64,000 bases of DNA from DASXMT01 sp963781305 (GCA_963781305.1 CAWAFL010000011.1:186001-250000), one strand, 5' to 3'; counted from the first letter of the stretch, positions 1 through 9,315 are shown. Notes: generated from the sequence alone by a model not told the origin. Numbers and translations: made by a program.

Positions 1-294
1 TGCTTGTTGCGCGGCCTGTTGTTGTGCCACCGCTTGTTGCTGTAACGCGGTGGCTTGTGCTTGTGCAGCCTGTTGTGCTTGTGCGGCCTGTTGTTCCGGA
101 ATGGTCATCGAGGCCAGTGCGATCGAGTAGCCGTTGAGTGACGCGGTCGAAGCCGCGTTCGAACCGGTGAGGTCACCGATCCCCAAGCGTGCAGGACTCG
201 AGTTTGCAGAGTGCGCAGCTGCCGATCCGTGGAAAATGAATCCGACAACAGCTAGTAGGGCGATAACGAATATATAAAAGCGGTGCTTGCGCAA
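1..294 (-). CDS. Secreted Gln/Ala-rich protein, C-terminus cut off by window edge
   Basis: A partial gene reading off the left edge; 98 codons are open from a TTG start. The TTG is chosen because a strong Shine-Dalgarno (GAGGAGG) lies about 8 bases upstream and the frame is open to base 1. The N-terminus has basic residues (LRKHRF), then a hydrophobic segment (FVIALLAVVGFIF) followed by small residues, which is a signal peptide or membrane anchor. After about residue 60 the sequence becomes a run of Gln and Ala in irregular QQAAQAQ-type repeats, likely an extended or coiled-coil wall-spanning linker. Actinobacterial secreted wall hydrolases often have such linkers before a catalytic domain, but that domain would lie outside the window, so the function is unknown. 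Confidence 0.6.
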   Translation of the reverse strand, partial: MRKHRFYIFVIALLAVVGFIFHGSAAAHSANSSPARLGIGDLTGSNAASTASLNGYSIALASMTIPEQQAAQAQQAAQAQATALQQQAVAQQQAAQQA

Positions 295-778
295 TTCTTG
301 CGCCTCCTCAAAGTCGCGGAAGCCCGGAGGGCCTCGAGGGATGGCATGAGAATGCGGGCGCCGTCTTGGAAGCATTCGTCTCGCAAGCTGGTGCCGGGTA
401 GGGCAAGCGGCCCTGGACGTACGTGTAGGTCCATACGAGGTGCAGACGGAGTGACCCTGTCGTGATCAGTGTGAGGCGGCTCCAAAACTGGTCTTGGGGT
501 ATAGGGAAGAACGGTTCATGGGATGTGGATCATGCTGCTATGGGCAGATGGCCGCGTCTGAAACAGTGTTCAGTACCGGCACCCTCAGGCATGTGGCCGT
601 GAGATAGATCACACTCTCAGTGGTGCTCCTCAACACCCCCGACAACAGCTGCCTCGCTGCTGTGTGACCCCATCTGTCTCTGGCTGATCGAGTGAGCCCA
701 ACGTATACAGGTAACTCACATCAATGCAATTCCAAACGTGTAGCTACCCCGATCGGGAGGGCGGTAAACGGCAGACCA
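295..778. other. Intergenic region without a supported gene
   Basis: About 480 bases between the truncated secreted gene and surE. Short open frames here lack a ribosome binding site and recognisable protein character. The part nearest the secreted gene must contain its promoter and 5' leader, but no convincing -35/-10 pair was identified. No tRNA or clear terminator was seen. Confidence 0.5.
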
Positions 779-1627
779 TCAGCCAGGTTGGCTCTCGCCA
801 AGCGCCTTGGTCAGGACGTCGATGCCACTAGGGGAGTCGTCCTCCCGAACGCCCAGGATTGGCGTCAGTGACGCCCACCCGTCCTGCACCAGGCCCGCAT
901 CCGAGTCGGGATCGAGCTCTGCCGCTTCCTCTCCCTGGTCGGATCCGCGGCCGCCGCGCAACGTCAGGGCGATCGCCCCTCCCATGGCTGGGGCCCGCCT
1001 CGCGTGCACCTCGTCGACCGTCCGCTCGGAACGTACCGAGCGGATCAAGCCCACCCTTCCCAAGGTGCCATGGCGCACGCCTCGAAGCTCGGACAAGGGC
1101 ACGGCGGGAACGTTGAGGTTGAGCACTGTGCCGCGATCGGCGGCGGCCACAACGGGAACGAGGTTGCACGCCAACGTCACCGGCGTCTCCCAGGGAACCG
1201 GGTCGGTGGCCCAGGCGATGCTCACGGCCACGCCGCGCAGCCCGAACTGAGCCGCGGTCAACGCCGCGCCGACCGTCCCCGAGTGCAGCGCCGAGCGTCC
1301 GGCGTTCATCCCGTTGTTCACGCCCGAGATGATGATGTCGGGTCGAGGTCCGAACCCCTCGATGCAGGCCAGGATGACCGCCAACGCAGGGGGCCCGTCG
1401 ACGCCGTAGGTGCGAACGTGTTCGAGCCCTGGAATCTGCACGGCCTCATAGGGGATCGACTCACGTTCGTAGACCGAACCCACAGCGGCGCCGGCGCCGC
1501 TGTGATCGATCAAGGGGGCCACCACGATGAGTTCGTGCACGCCGTCGAACCTGGCAGCCAAACCCCGAGCCAGCGCCTCGATGCCCGGCGCGAACACACC
1601 GTCGTCGTTGGTGATGAGGATGCGCAC
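779..1627 (-). CDS. surE: 5'/3'-nucleotidase SurE
   Basis: SurE is a metal-dependent survival-protein phosphatase that dephosphorylates nucleoside monophosphates. The protein (282 aa) starts at a GTG with the family hallmark VRILITNDDG, in which the two Asp residues bind the metal. Further family motifs are the Ser/His stretch near residue 40 (DHSGAGAA) and ISGVNNGMN with the metal-binding Asn, followed by HSGTVGAA. The length is normal for the family, although the C-terminus after about residue 230 is Gly/Asp rich and less conserved. The gene is divergent from the epimerase gene, with about 225 bases between the two starts. The open frame extends far upstream of the GTG, but that extension does not resemble SurE and overlaps the epimerase gene. 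Confidence 0.9.
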   Translation of the reverse strand: MRILITNDDGVFAPGIEALARGLAARFDGVHELIVVAPLIDHSGAGAAVGSVYERESIPYEAVQIPGLEHVRTYGVDGPPALAVILACIEGFGPRPDIIISGVNNGMNAGRSALHSGTVGAALTAAQFGLRGVAVSIAWATDPVPWETPVTLACNLVPVVAAADRGTVLNLNVPAVPLSELRGVRHGTLGRVGLIRSVRSERTVDEVHARRAPAMGGAIALTLRGGRGSDQGEEAAELDPDSDAGLVQDGWASLTPILGVREDDSPSGIDVLTKALGESQPG

Positions 1628-1852
1628 GCCAATACTCCGATCGTGGGATCTGCAGAGCGGGCCGGGGCTGATGCCGGTGGGTTCCGAGCCCAGGGCCGCT
1701 CGCTGCCGGCCTCTCCGGCTCCGTCGCCTACCATACCGTTCGACCACAAAGTGTCCTCTGGCCGGTGGACCCGTCCCGTGGAACGCGACCGGACGGCCCA
1801 TAGATGGCCTAGAGAGTGCCCGCCAGTTTCGCTGCTGACCACTGCCGATCGG

Positions 1853-2818
1853 ATGACCGTCCCCATGACACCTCGCCCGCAACCCGACGACCAGCACCCA
1901 GCAGGGATCACGCCAGCCACTGGCGACCAATGGGTCATCGCCCACGGACATCAACGGGCGGTCGTCACCGAAGTGGGGGCGACGTTGCGGTCCTTCACCG
2001 TCAACGGCCGTCCAGTAATCGACGGCTTCGGCGAGTCGGAGTGGAGCCACGGTGGTCGAGGGCAGGTCCTGGCTCCTTGGCCCAATCGCTTGGGCGATGG
2101 GCGGTACACGTTCGAGGGCATCGAGGGCGAAGCCCCGCTCAACGAGCCCGGCTCCCGCAACGCCATTCACGGACTGGTGCGCTGGATGCCTTGGCGGATG
2201 GCGACCCGAGCGCAAAACCGGGTCACCATGGCCTGTGTGCTCCATCCCACGCCGGGCTATCCCTTCACCCTTGGACTCCAAGTCGAATACCGCTTGGGCC
2301 GAGAGGGTTTGACCGTTCTCGCCGATGCCGAGAACCGGGGAGTGGGCCCACTCCCCTTCGGCTTGGGATTCCACCCTTACTTCACCGTGGGCACCCCGAC
2401 GGTGGACACCGTCCGCTTGTCGGTGCCTGCTGATCGACGGTTGGTGACCGACGAGCGCGGCCTGCCCACGGGAGACGCCCCGGTGGAAGGGACCGAGTTC
2501 GACTTCACCGAGGGTCGCATCATCGGGACGACCCATCTGGATACCGGGTTCGCCGCCCTGAGGCGGGACGCCGATGGCTGCGCACGGGTGAACATCGATC
2601 ATCCCGACGGAACCGCGGGTGTCACCGTGTGGGTGGATGGAACCTTCACCCACCTGATGGTCTATACCGGTGACACGTTGCCTGAGGCCTTACGACGAAC
2701 GGGCATTGCCGTCGAACCGATGACGTGCCCGCCGGATGCGTTCCGCTCCGGCACCGATGTGGTCGTGCTTCAGCCCGGTGACAGGTGGACGGGAGCGTGG
2801 GGAATCAACGCACGGTGA
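1853..2818 (+). CDS. Aldose 1-epimerase family protein
   Basis: A galactose-mutarotase-like protein of 321 aa that probably interconverts anomers of a hexose or acts on a related sugar. Recognisable family features are the N-terminal beta strands with a GATLRSF-type motif, the WPNRLGDGRYTF segment (Arg binding the sugar), NAIHGLV with the conserved His, and LGFHPYF with the second catalytic His; the general-base Glu is probably that in GIAVEPMTCP. The ATG at 1853 is used; an in-frame ATG four codons later is equally possible. The 3' end overlaps the convergent GGDEF/EAL gene by 14 bases. There is no sugar operon around it, so the substrate cannot be assigned. Confidence 0.85.
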   Translation: MTVPMTPRPQPDDQHPAGITPATGDQWVIAHGHQRAVVTEVGATLRSFTVNGRPVIDGFGESEWSHGGRGQVLAPWPNRLGDGRYTFEGIEGEAPLNEPGSRNAIHGLVRWMPWRMATRAQNRVTMACVLHPTPGYPFTLGLQVEYRLGREGLTVLADAENRGVGPLPFGLGFHPYFTVGTPTVDTVRLSVPADRRLVTDERGLPTGDAPVEGTEFDFTEGRIIGTTHLDTGFAALRRDADGCARVNIDHPDGTAGVTVWVDGTFTHLMVYTGDTLPEALRRTGIAVEPMTCPPDAFRSGTDVVVLQPGDRWTGAWGINAR

Positions 2819-5627
2819 GGGGGGCCTTGCTCATTCGCTGCAGGACCACCTCGACGTCCGGCGACGTCAACGGCATCGAGAAATAGAAACCCTGAGCGAA
2901 CCCACAGCCCAGTTCGACCAGCCGGTCACGCTGGCTCCGGTGCTCGATCCCTTCGGCCACCACCTGGAGATCGAAAGCGTTTCCCATGGTCACCACGGCC
3001 GAGACCACGGCGTCATAGCGCGTCCCCAGCCCGTCGATGAACGCCTTGTCGATCTTGACCGTATCCACGGGTAGGCGGGACAGGGAGAACAGTGACGAGA
3101 AACCGGTCCCGAAGTCGTCGATGGCCAGGCGGACCCCGAGGCGTTTCAACGCAATCAGGCGACCCACGGCAGCCTGGAAATCGCGGATGAAGAAACTCTC
3201 GGTGATCTCGAGAATCAGCAGTGCCGGCGGGATGCCGCTCGCTCGGAGCACGTTGTCCACGTCGGCGACGAAACGGTCGTGCTCGAGCTGGCGCCCCGAT
3301 ACGTTCACGCTCACGGTGAGATCGGGAGCAAGAGGGAAGCGGGATCGCCACGCGGCAATCTGCCGGCAAGCCTCCTCGAGCGCCCACCGCCCGACGGGAA
3401 CGACCAAGCCGGTGTCCTCCGCCGTGCCCATGAATTGATCGGGTAGCACCAAACCCTTCTGGGGGTCGTTCCAGCGCAGGAGGGCTTCGACCCCGGTCAT
3501 ACGGCCGTCGCCGAGGCAGATGATCGGTTGGTAGACCAGCTCGAACTGGTTCCCGGCCAGGGCCAGATGGAGGGACGCCTCGGTGGCCACCCGTTCGGCC
3601 GCCAGGGCGGTAAGAGCCTCGTCGAAGAAGGCAGCCCGCGCCCGGCCGTTCCGCTTGGCCAGGTACATGGCTGCGTCGGCGTTACGCATGACCATCCCCG
3701 CCTGATCGGGTGTCCGGGCAAAGGCGATACCGACACTGGCCGTCACGTAGCTATCCACGGCATCGACCAGGAACGGCTCGTCGAAGACTGACAGGAGCCG
3801 TGCCGCGAAAGCCACGGCGGCATCTTGGTCGGCCAGGCTCTCGACCAGTATCCCGAACTCATCGCCGCCCACCCGGGCGACGAAGTTACCGCCGACGGCG
3901 CCCGCCAACCGCTCGGCCACGGCCTGGACAAGAGCATCGCCCGTCCGGTGGCCCCGGCTGTCGTTCACGTACTTGAAGTGGTCGAGATCGAGGAAGCACA
4001 CCGTGACCGGGGGGTCGATGCCCAGCCTTCCGTGAAGCGATGCGATGAGCCGTTGCGTGAACAGCTCCCGGTTCGGTAGCCCGGTGAGAGCATCGTGCGT
4101 GGCTTGGTGGGTGAGGCGACGTTCGAACTCGCGTCGCTCGCTCACGTCTCGGATGGCCACCGAGGTCAACGCACCATCGGGCGTCTCGATGGTGCTGAAG
4201 GCGAGCTCCAATGGGATCTCGGTGCCGTCCTTCTTGCGCCCGAACACCGTCGGATCGGGGCCGAGCCTCGGATCACCGACGCCGGCTATCCAGTCGTCCA
4301 GGAGTGCGGTCTGCACCTTCTTCACGCGGTCGGGCATGAGCAGGGTGACGCTCTGACCGACGAGCTCGTCGGATGAGTATCCGTACAACAGCTCGGCCTG
4401 GTTGCTGGCCTCGACGATTCGTCCGTCGCGCCCGATGACGATGACTGCGTCGGGGGCAGAGGCCAGGAGCTGGCGGAAGTGATCGGCCTCTCGGCGCTGG
4501 CGCTCGAGCAACTGCGCGTTCTCGAGGGCGCGACCGGCCTGGGCGGCAAACATCTCGAACGCGGCGATCCGGTCCGTAGCCGGGATGCGCTCCTCCCGGC
4601 TTCCTCCTTGGAGCACAGCCACGATCTGTCCGCTCACCCAGACGGGAGCAGCCACCACCGTCCGAAGCCCCGCTTCGACCGCGACCTGAATGGCACCGGG
4701 CAGGTTGGAGTAGTTCTGGAAGACGACGGTCGTGCGCCTGGCCAGGACGGTCGGGACCACGGTCTCGGGCTCGCCGTCACGGGTCTTGACCGTGAAGGGA
4801 TGAGTGAGATGGCGGCTGTGGAGGACGCGCAGGGAGGCGCCGTCGTCCTCCAACTCAGAGATGGCCGCGGCGTCGAACCCCAGCGCGCCCACGGCATCGA
4901 CGACCGCCTCGAGCACCCGGGTCGTTTCCGGCGAATCGATCTGGCGGACGAGTGATGCCACCTTGCTCCACAGCACCACTCGCTGGTCCGAGGCGACCCG
5001 CTCGCTGGCGGCACGGTTGAGCCCGGTCATGAGCTCGTGGCTCAAGGTACCGATGGCCAGAGCGGCGGCTGCCATCATGCCCAGCCGGAAGGACAGGTCG
5101 GCGGCGCTGATGCCCCATCCCGTCGCGCCCAGGGTGATGACGTACCCACCGATGACGACGAGGTTCATCGTTATCTCGGCTCGGAGGGAGTAGTAGGGCC
5201 CTCCCAGGAACACCATCACGATGACCAAGACGATGAACAGCTCGGAGTGTGATCCACCGGTCAGGGCGATGCCGATGTCGATGAGGGTGAGCAATCCGAG
5301 GGCCCAGCCGTAGATAAGGGCCCGGTCGTTCCTACCGTTGACGATCCTCGGCCAGGGGAGGAGCGCACTCGCGCCGGTAAGGGCTGCGCCGATCAGGATC
5401 AGGACGAGGCAGGCATCCCGATTGTCCAGATTGTGGCCCGGGAGGAATGCATACAAGAAGAGGATCAGCAGCACGAACGCAGAGGTGACGATTCCCCAGC
5501 GAATAGAGCGGAGAATGTAGGTCCTGACTGGGTCCTCGGCATAGCGCGCCAGATCGCTGTCGGATGCGCTCGGGAACCCTTCGTCCCCTTGCATGATCAC
5601 CCGTGGCTCTTCGCCCATAGCTGACAT
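2805..5627 (-). CDS. Membrane GAF-PAS-GGDEF-EAL cyclic-di-GMP signalling protein
   Basis: A 940-residue putative c-di-GMP turnover protein. Domain order: about six transmembrane segments (residues 40-205), a GAF domain (about 225-375), a PAS domain (about 385-500), GGDEF (about 510-665) and EAL (about 690-935). The cyclase signature is an intact GGDEF near residue 585, and no RxxD inhibitory site is seen at the usual position before it. The EAL domain keeps the expected catalytic residues: EALLRW, Asn in SVNVSG, Glu in LEITES, DDFGTGFSS, Lys in TVKIDK, Glu in VAEGIEH and Gln in FAQGFYF. Both activities therefore look possible; in such hybrids one domain is often dominant. No partner or c-di-GMP effector gene lies alongside it. 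Confidence 0.93.
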   Translation of the reverse strand: MSAMGEEPRVIMQGDEGFPSASDSDLARYAEDPVRTYILRSIRWGIVTSAFVLLILFLYAFLPGHNLDNRDACLVLILIGAALTGASALLPWPRIVNGRNDRALIYGWALGLLTLIDIGIALTGGSHSELFIVLVIVMVFLGGPYYSLRAEITMNLVVIGGYVITLGATGWGISAADLSFRLGMMAAAALAIGTLSHELMTGLNRAASERVASDQRVVLWSKVASLVRQIDSPETTRVLEAVVDAVGALGFDAAAISELEDDGASLRVLHSRHLTHPFTVKTRDGEPETVVPTVLARRTTVVFQNYSNLPGAIQVAVEAGLRTVVAAPVWVSGQIVAVLQGGSREERIPATDRIAAFEMFAAQAGRALENAQLLERQRREADHFRQLLASAPDAVIVIGRDGRIVEASNQAELLYGYSSDELVGQSVTLLMPDRVKKVQTALLDDWIAGVGDPRLGPDPTVFGRKKDGTEIPLELAFSTIETPDGALTSVAIRDVSERREFERRLTHQATHDALTGLPNRELFTQRLIASLHGRLGIDPPVTVCFLDLDHFKYVNDSRGHRTGDALVQAVAERLAGAVGGNFVARVGGDEFGILVESLADQDAAVAFAARLLSVFDEPFLVDAVDSYVTASVGIAFARTPDQAGMVMRNADAAMYLAKRNGRARAAFFDEALTALAAERVATEASLHLALAGNQFELVYQPIICLGDGRMTGVEALLRWNDPQKGLVLPDQFMGTAEDTGLVVPVGRWALEEACRQIAAWRSRFPLAPDLTVSVNVSGRQLEHDRFVADVDNVLRASGIPPALLILEITESFFIRDFQAAVGRLIALKRLGVRLAIDDFGTGFSSLFSLSRLPVDTVKIDKAFIDGLGTRYDAVVSAVVTMGNAFDLQVVAEGIEHRSQRDRLVELGCGFAQGFYFSMPLTSPDVEVVLQRMSKAPLTVR

Positions 5628-6023
5628 GAGAGGTCCCTATGACTCCGTCTTTTGCCGAATGTAGGTCCTCGTGGACCGCCACGTTTGTAGCACCGAATGT
5701 TAGTAAAGGTTCAGCCCCCTGACCTGGGCTGACGCTCGATCTAGCACCCTCCGAAGCGGCTTCGCTGTATGGAGTTAATACGTCACAACCCGTGGGAATA
5801 CGCGAGTCCCGCTTTGACTAACTTTTGGTGTGTGACCCCTGTTTAGTGCCCAGAGTGATGATGAGGTTACTCAAACTGTTTCGGTCTGGTACACCCACGG
5901 AGCTGGACGATTCCGTTGCGGATCGGGCCAGAGGCCACAGACATCGATGAATAGGGCCGTGCCGCGTCGTCTGCCCCTCGGCAAGATGATCGATTCGGCC
6001 ATCGAGACCTCGACGAGCTTGGC
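5628..6023. other. Intergenic region between divergent genes
   Basis: About 400 bases between the divergent starts of the c-di-GMP gene and the DinB-like gene. It is less GC-rich than its surroundings and should hold both promoters. I found no ORF with a credible ribosome binding site, no RNA gene and no clear operator. Confidence 0.4.
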
Positions 6024-6629
6024 ATGACGAACATCGCGGACGGTGATGGCGTTGATCTCGGACCGGAGGCGCTAGGACTGGCGCAGTTGGTGACCGGCGC
6101 ACCCGACGAGCTGCTGGATGCGCCCACCCCTTGCCCCAGCTACTCCGTCGGTGACCTGATCGACCACGTGGGCGGCTTGGCCATCGCCCTTACCATCGCG
6201 GCGAGAAAGTCGACGGCAGAAAGCGGTTCGCAGGGGCCATCGGCTGATGCGTCCCGACTGGGCGACGGTTGGCGAATGCGCGTTCCGCAAGACCTGGGTG
6301 CCCTGGCCGAGGCATGGCGGGACTCGGCTGCGTGGAGTGGGACAACCGAGGCCGGGGGCCTCGAGCTACCCGCCGAGGTGGCCGGGCTCGTGGCGTTGAA
6401 CGAACTCGTGGTCCACGGTTGGGATCTTGCCCGGGCGACTGGGCAAGGCTACGACTGCGAGCCGGTATCGCTCGAAGCCGTGTATGCCTTCCCCGACTCG
6501 TTCTCGGCCGCCACGTCCGACGAACAACGGGAGGGGCTCTTCGGGCCTGTGGTCGAGGTGCCGGGCGACGCACCGTTGGTCGCTCACATCGTGGGGCTCA
6601 GCGGCCGCCACCCGGCGTGGACCCCGTGA
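6024..6629 (+). CDS. DinB-like TIGR03086-family putative metal-binding protein
   Basis: 201 aa, with the N-terminal LDAPTPCPSYSVGDLIDHV segment typical of the TIGR03086 branch of the DinB / maleylpyruvate-isomerase N-domain superfamily. These are four-helix-bundle proteins that normally bind a divalent metal through three His; here His in LIDHV and in VVHGWDLARA are visible candidate ligands. Some superfamily members are mycothiol-dependent transferases, but a substrate cannot be assigned. The central part is rich in acidic residues and Trp. It stands alone, just upstream of a tRNA cluster. Confidence 0.75.
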   Translation: MTNIADGDGVDLGPEALGLAQLVTGAPDELLDAPTPCPSYSVGDLIDHVGGLAIALTIAARKSTAESGSQGPSADASRLGDGWRMRVPQDLGALAEAWRDSAAWSGTTEAGGLELPAEVAGLVALNELVVHGWDLARATGQGYDCEPVSLEAVYAFPDSFSAATSDEQREGLFGPVVEVPGDAPLVAHIVGLSGRHPAWTP

Positions 6630-6668
6630 TGTGACCGACGATGGCGCTGCGTGGTCCAGGCCAATGGG

Positions 6669-6740
6669 TGCGCCCCCCGGGATTCGAACCCGGAACCTGT
6701 GGATTAAGAGTCCATTGCTCTGCCATTGAGCTAGAGGCGC
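6669..6740 (-). tRNA. tRNA-Lys (anticodon CTT)
   Basis: Folds as a cloverleaf on the minus strand: acceptor GCGCCTC pairs with GGGGCGC (one wobble), the D-arm is GCTC..GAGC, the anticodon loop CTCTTAA gives CTT, and the T-arm is CCGGG TTCGAAT CCCGG. The discriminator base is A. The CCA end is not encoded. Confidence 0.93.
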
Positions 6741-6804
6741 GCGGTTTACTGTAGAAGATCCCCTGGCGGCGCGGGCACGGGGCCCGCGGTCGCCAAGGAT
6801 CGAG

Positions 6805-6879
6805 GGTGACCGAGGGGACTTGAACCCCCGACCTCCAGGGCCACAACCTGGCGCTCTAACCAACTGAGCTACGGCCACC
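6805..6879 (-). tRNA. tRNA-His (anticodon GTG)
   Basis: Minus-strand cloverleaf with acceptor GTGGCCG/CGGTCAC, D-arm GCTC..GAGC, anticodon stem CCAGG/CCTGG with loop TTGTGGC (anticodon GTG) and T-arm GGGGG/CCCCT. The extra 5' G at position -1 that defines tRNA-His is encoded and can pair with the C73 discriminator. CCA is not encoded. Confidence 0.93.
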
Positions 6880-6940
6880 AAGGAGCAACCAGTGTGGCAC
6901 ACGTCCGGTGCCTCCATCGCCGGAGTATCCTCTCCGCCTG

Positions 6941-7014
6941 GCCCCTGTAGCTCAATTGGATAGAGCAAGTGGTTTCTACCCACTAGGTTGCGGGTTCGAC
7001 TCCTGCCGGGGGCG
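6941..7014 (+). tRNA. tRNA-Arg (anticodon TCT)
   Basis: Plus-strand cloverleaf with acceptor GCCCCTG/CGGGGGC (one wobble), D-arm GCTC..GAGC, anticodon stem AGTGG/CCACT around loop TTTCTAC (anticodon TCT, reading AGA), and a standard TTCGACT T-loop. CCA is not encoded. It is divergent from the Lys and His tRNA genes. Confidence 0.93.
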
Positions 7015-7236
7015 CAAAGTCCAGCTCAGGGTCCTGCCCTCCTTTCCCCAAGCGCTTTCCGGCGCTGTGGTCGCGATCTGATCGCTTCTGCACCTTCTTG
7101 GAGGCCACTTCAGCCTTGAAGACGAGTCCGCCGAGAGGGTCGGCGATGGCGCGATCGGGCCACGTGCTGAATATTGGAGAGCCGTCGTTGGGCAGGCACG
7201 ACCGGACCCCACCTCAGTGTCGTCGAAGAGACCTCG

Positions 7237-7791
7237 TTACGAGCTGAACGTTACGGCGCCTGAACCGGTGAGCGATGCGTATTGGGCCAATGGCTTGGCG
7301 TTGTTACCCAAGTTGCATTGCCCCTTTTTTGAGCCGCTCTTGAAGGGAGGCCCAACAAAAGCGAAGGTCTCCGTGATGTTGAGCGTCCCCGAAATTCCGG
7401 CATAGAGACCAGTCCCATCCATAAGGGTCACTGACCCTGAACCTGTCCCTGTCGCCGAACAGGTGGTTGTGTTTACCGTCGGCTGCACGTTGTTTGCGGC
7501 CTGGTTGAGGGCAGTCGAGTCAACTTTGAAGGTTCCCTTCTTGAGGGTAATGACCACGAAGTTTCCGTTCTGATCGACCTTGCCGTTCTGGTCGACTGAG
7601 GTGGCGGTGCCGTAATCGCCGATGGCGCCCGTTATGACGATCTTGGATTTTGCTCCGTTGCTCGGCGTCACGTACACCGAGATCTGTCCGTTACTAGGGC
7701 TAGCAGATGCCACTTGGGCGGTGGCCCCCACACTCCCGGCCAGGGCGCACCCAAGCACGACTCCGCCAACAGCTGCTCTTGCGACACGCAT
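7237..7791 (-). CDS. Small secreted protein of unknown function
   Basis: 184 aa. The ATG at 7791 is chosen because a strong AAGGGGGAG ribosome binding site precedes it; the longer open frame starting further upstream lacks one. Residues 1-33 form a signal peptide (MRVARAA, a hydrophobic Gly/Val/Ala core, then ASAS). The mature part is Thr/Ser/Gly/Asn-rich with alternating hydrophobic residues, suggesting a beta-sandwich. It contains two Cys residues (TTTCSAT and KGQCNLG) that could form a disulphide. I do not recognise a family. Third-position base use looks less GC-biased than in the housekeeping genes, so this may be an accessory gene. Confidence 0.65.
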   Translation of the reverse strand: MRVARAAVGGVVLGCALAGSVGATAQVASASPSNGQISVYVTPSNGAKSKIVITGAIGDYGTATSVDQNGKVDQNGNFVVITLKKGTFKVDSTALNQAANNVQPTVNTTTCSATGTGSGSVTLMDGTGLYAGISGTLNITETFAFVGPPFKSGSKKGQCNLGNNAKPLAQYASLTGSGAVTFSS

Positions 7792-8090
7792 AGTGGCTCC
7801 CCCTTCACAATGTGTAGTGAATAGGGACAGTAAATAGGAAGTCGATCCCCATTTCAAGGTGTTGGGCACAGTTCACGAGAAGTGAGTACGAGAGGAGCAC
7901 TCTGAGAGTCTTGGCTCTTCTCAAAGCCGGTCATCTGGAACGGTGAGGCCCGTTTGAGCCCCGCTTCATCACGCTCTGATCGAAGTGGGGTGGGTCACGT
8001 GGAGCCGGACGCGCATCCAGGAAAGCGGTCGATGTGAGCACAGCTTGTGCTCGTCGGCGGATCGGCCGGGCATGACTTACATTGAGGCTC

Positions 8091-8600
8091 GTGAAGCTGA
8101 TCGACCTTCCAGACTTTGGTCCTGATGACTTCGAACAGATCGTGGATGGAGAGACGGATCCCTTCGGCACTGAGCACTTGGGGATCGTCTGGAGGGACAA
8201 GAGCGGTCACGTCGGACTGAGCATGGAAGGTCGACTCATCGGTCACGCGGGCTGGGTCCCTGTGCAGGTGCAAGGACCGACTGGACAGATCGTCAACGTC
8301 ATAGGGCTTGGGGGAGTGATGCTTCATCGCGATTTCCGAGGCAACGGGGCGGGTCGCCAGGTTGTCGTCGGGGCGATGAAGAGGATGGCCGACCTCGGTG
8401 GATCAATCGGGATGTTGTTCTGCCGCTCAGAGCGATTGCCGTTCTACAAGCGCATCGGTTGGCTCCACATCGAAAAAACGGTCACAGCGGATCAGCCGAC
8501 CGGGCTGATCACCATGCCCCTCAATACTTGTTGGACGCCACTGGTTGAAGGAGCACTCCTGCCACCAACAGACCTTCATGTCGAGGGCTTGCCCTTTTAG
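8091..8600 (+). CDS. GNAT-family N-acetyltransferase
   Basis: About 169 aa. The acetyl-CoA binding core is visible: a beta strand ending GLGGVMLHRDFRG, followed by RGNGAG, the Q/RxxGxG/A pyrophosphate-binding loop, then a helix and the late FYKRIGW segment typical of GNAT folds. The substrate is unknown. The start is uncertain: a GTG at 8091 is used, and a TTG nine bases earlier is the alternative; neither has a well-spaced ribosome binding site, so the message may be leaderless. Codon use is visibly less GC-rich than in neighbouring genes. It has no operon partner. Confidence 0.78.
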   Translation: MKLIDLPDFGPDDFEQIVDGETDPFGTEHLGIVWRDKSGHVGLSMEGRLIGHAGWVPVQVQGPTGQIVNVIGLGGVMLHRDFRGNGAGRQVVVGAMKRMADLGGSIGMLFCRSERLPFYKRIGWLHIEKTVTADQPTGLITMPLNTCWTPLVEGALLPPTDLHVEGLPF

Positions 8601-8845
8601 CCGGCCTCACCCGACGGTAAGTCCTCCACTGATTGCGCTCCGTTTCAGGAGGGATGGATTGGTTCGACGATGCAGTCTCGGATGCCGACTGCTCCCCAAC
8701 AGCAGTGGGAAGCTACGCGCCCGGCTTTGGTTGGCCGAAGATTGCGGTGGGTATAGCCCACGAGAACCAACAGAACGCACGGCAATGACAAAAGGTTCGT
8801 TGGTGACAACAGGCACGGCGGCTTCAGAAAGGTGACGGATCCCAC

Positions 8846-9292
8846 ATGACACTCTTCTCGGCTTTGGAGGACATACCCATCCGGGTCGCCACCGGGGGCT
8901 TCATCTTGAGTTCGGGGTTGGACAAGCTCGAGGCCGACAAGGAACGGGCTGCCGGCCTCCACGGCTTCGCCACCGGCGCGTATCCGTTCCTGGGCTCGGT
9001 CCCCCCGGAACGCTTCGCCAAGGCGCTCGCAGTCAGCGAGGTCGGTCTCGGAACCGCCCTGTTGCTGCCCGTTGTGCCCTCCCGAATTGCCGGTGCCGGC
9101 CTGGCCGCGTTTGCCGGCGGGTTGCTCGGCCTCTATCTCCGCACCCCGGGGATGCGTCAGGAGGGCAGTCTCCGTCCCACCGAGCAAGGCATACCGCTGG
9201 CCAAGGACATCTGGATGCTCGGCGCCGGCCTCTCCCTGTACGCAGCCGACCGGCGCCGGACCCGGCGAAACCGGAAAAACCGAGAGGGATGA
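8846..9292 (+). CDS. DoxX-like small membrane protein
   Basis: 148 aa with an AAGGTGA ribosome binding site upstream of its ATG. The opening (RVATGGFILSSGLDKL) followed by a hydrophobic helix around residues 60-95 and another near 125-135 fits the four-helix DoxX/DoxD-like membrane family, which is associated with redox or quinone functions. The C-terminus is a strongly basic tail (RRRTRRNRKNR), probably cytoplasmic. It is convergent with the ABC exporter operon and unlikely to be part of it. Confidence 0.6.
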   Translation: MTLFSALEDIPIRVATGGFILSSGLDKLEADKERAAGLHGFATGAYPFLGSVPPERFAKALAVSEVGLGTALLLPVVPSRIAGAGLAAFAGGLLGLYLRTPGMRQEGSLRPTEQGIPLAKDIWMLGAGLSLYAADRRRTRRNRKNREG

Positions 9293-9315
9293 TCGAGAGC
9301 GCGCTCAGCGACCGA

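Noticed and set aside
252..485. Small minus-strand open frame upstream of surE
   Set aside because: It has no ribosome binding site, overlaps the better-supported TTG-started secreted gene and has no protein character.
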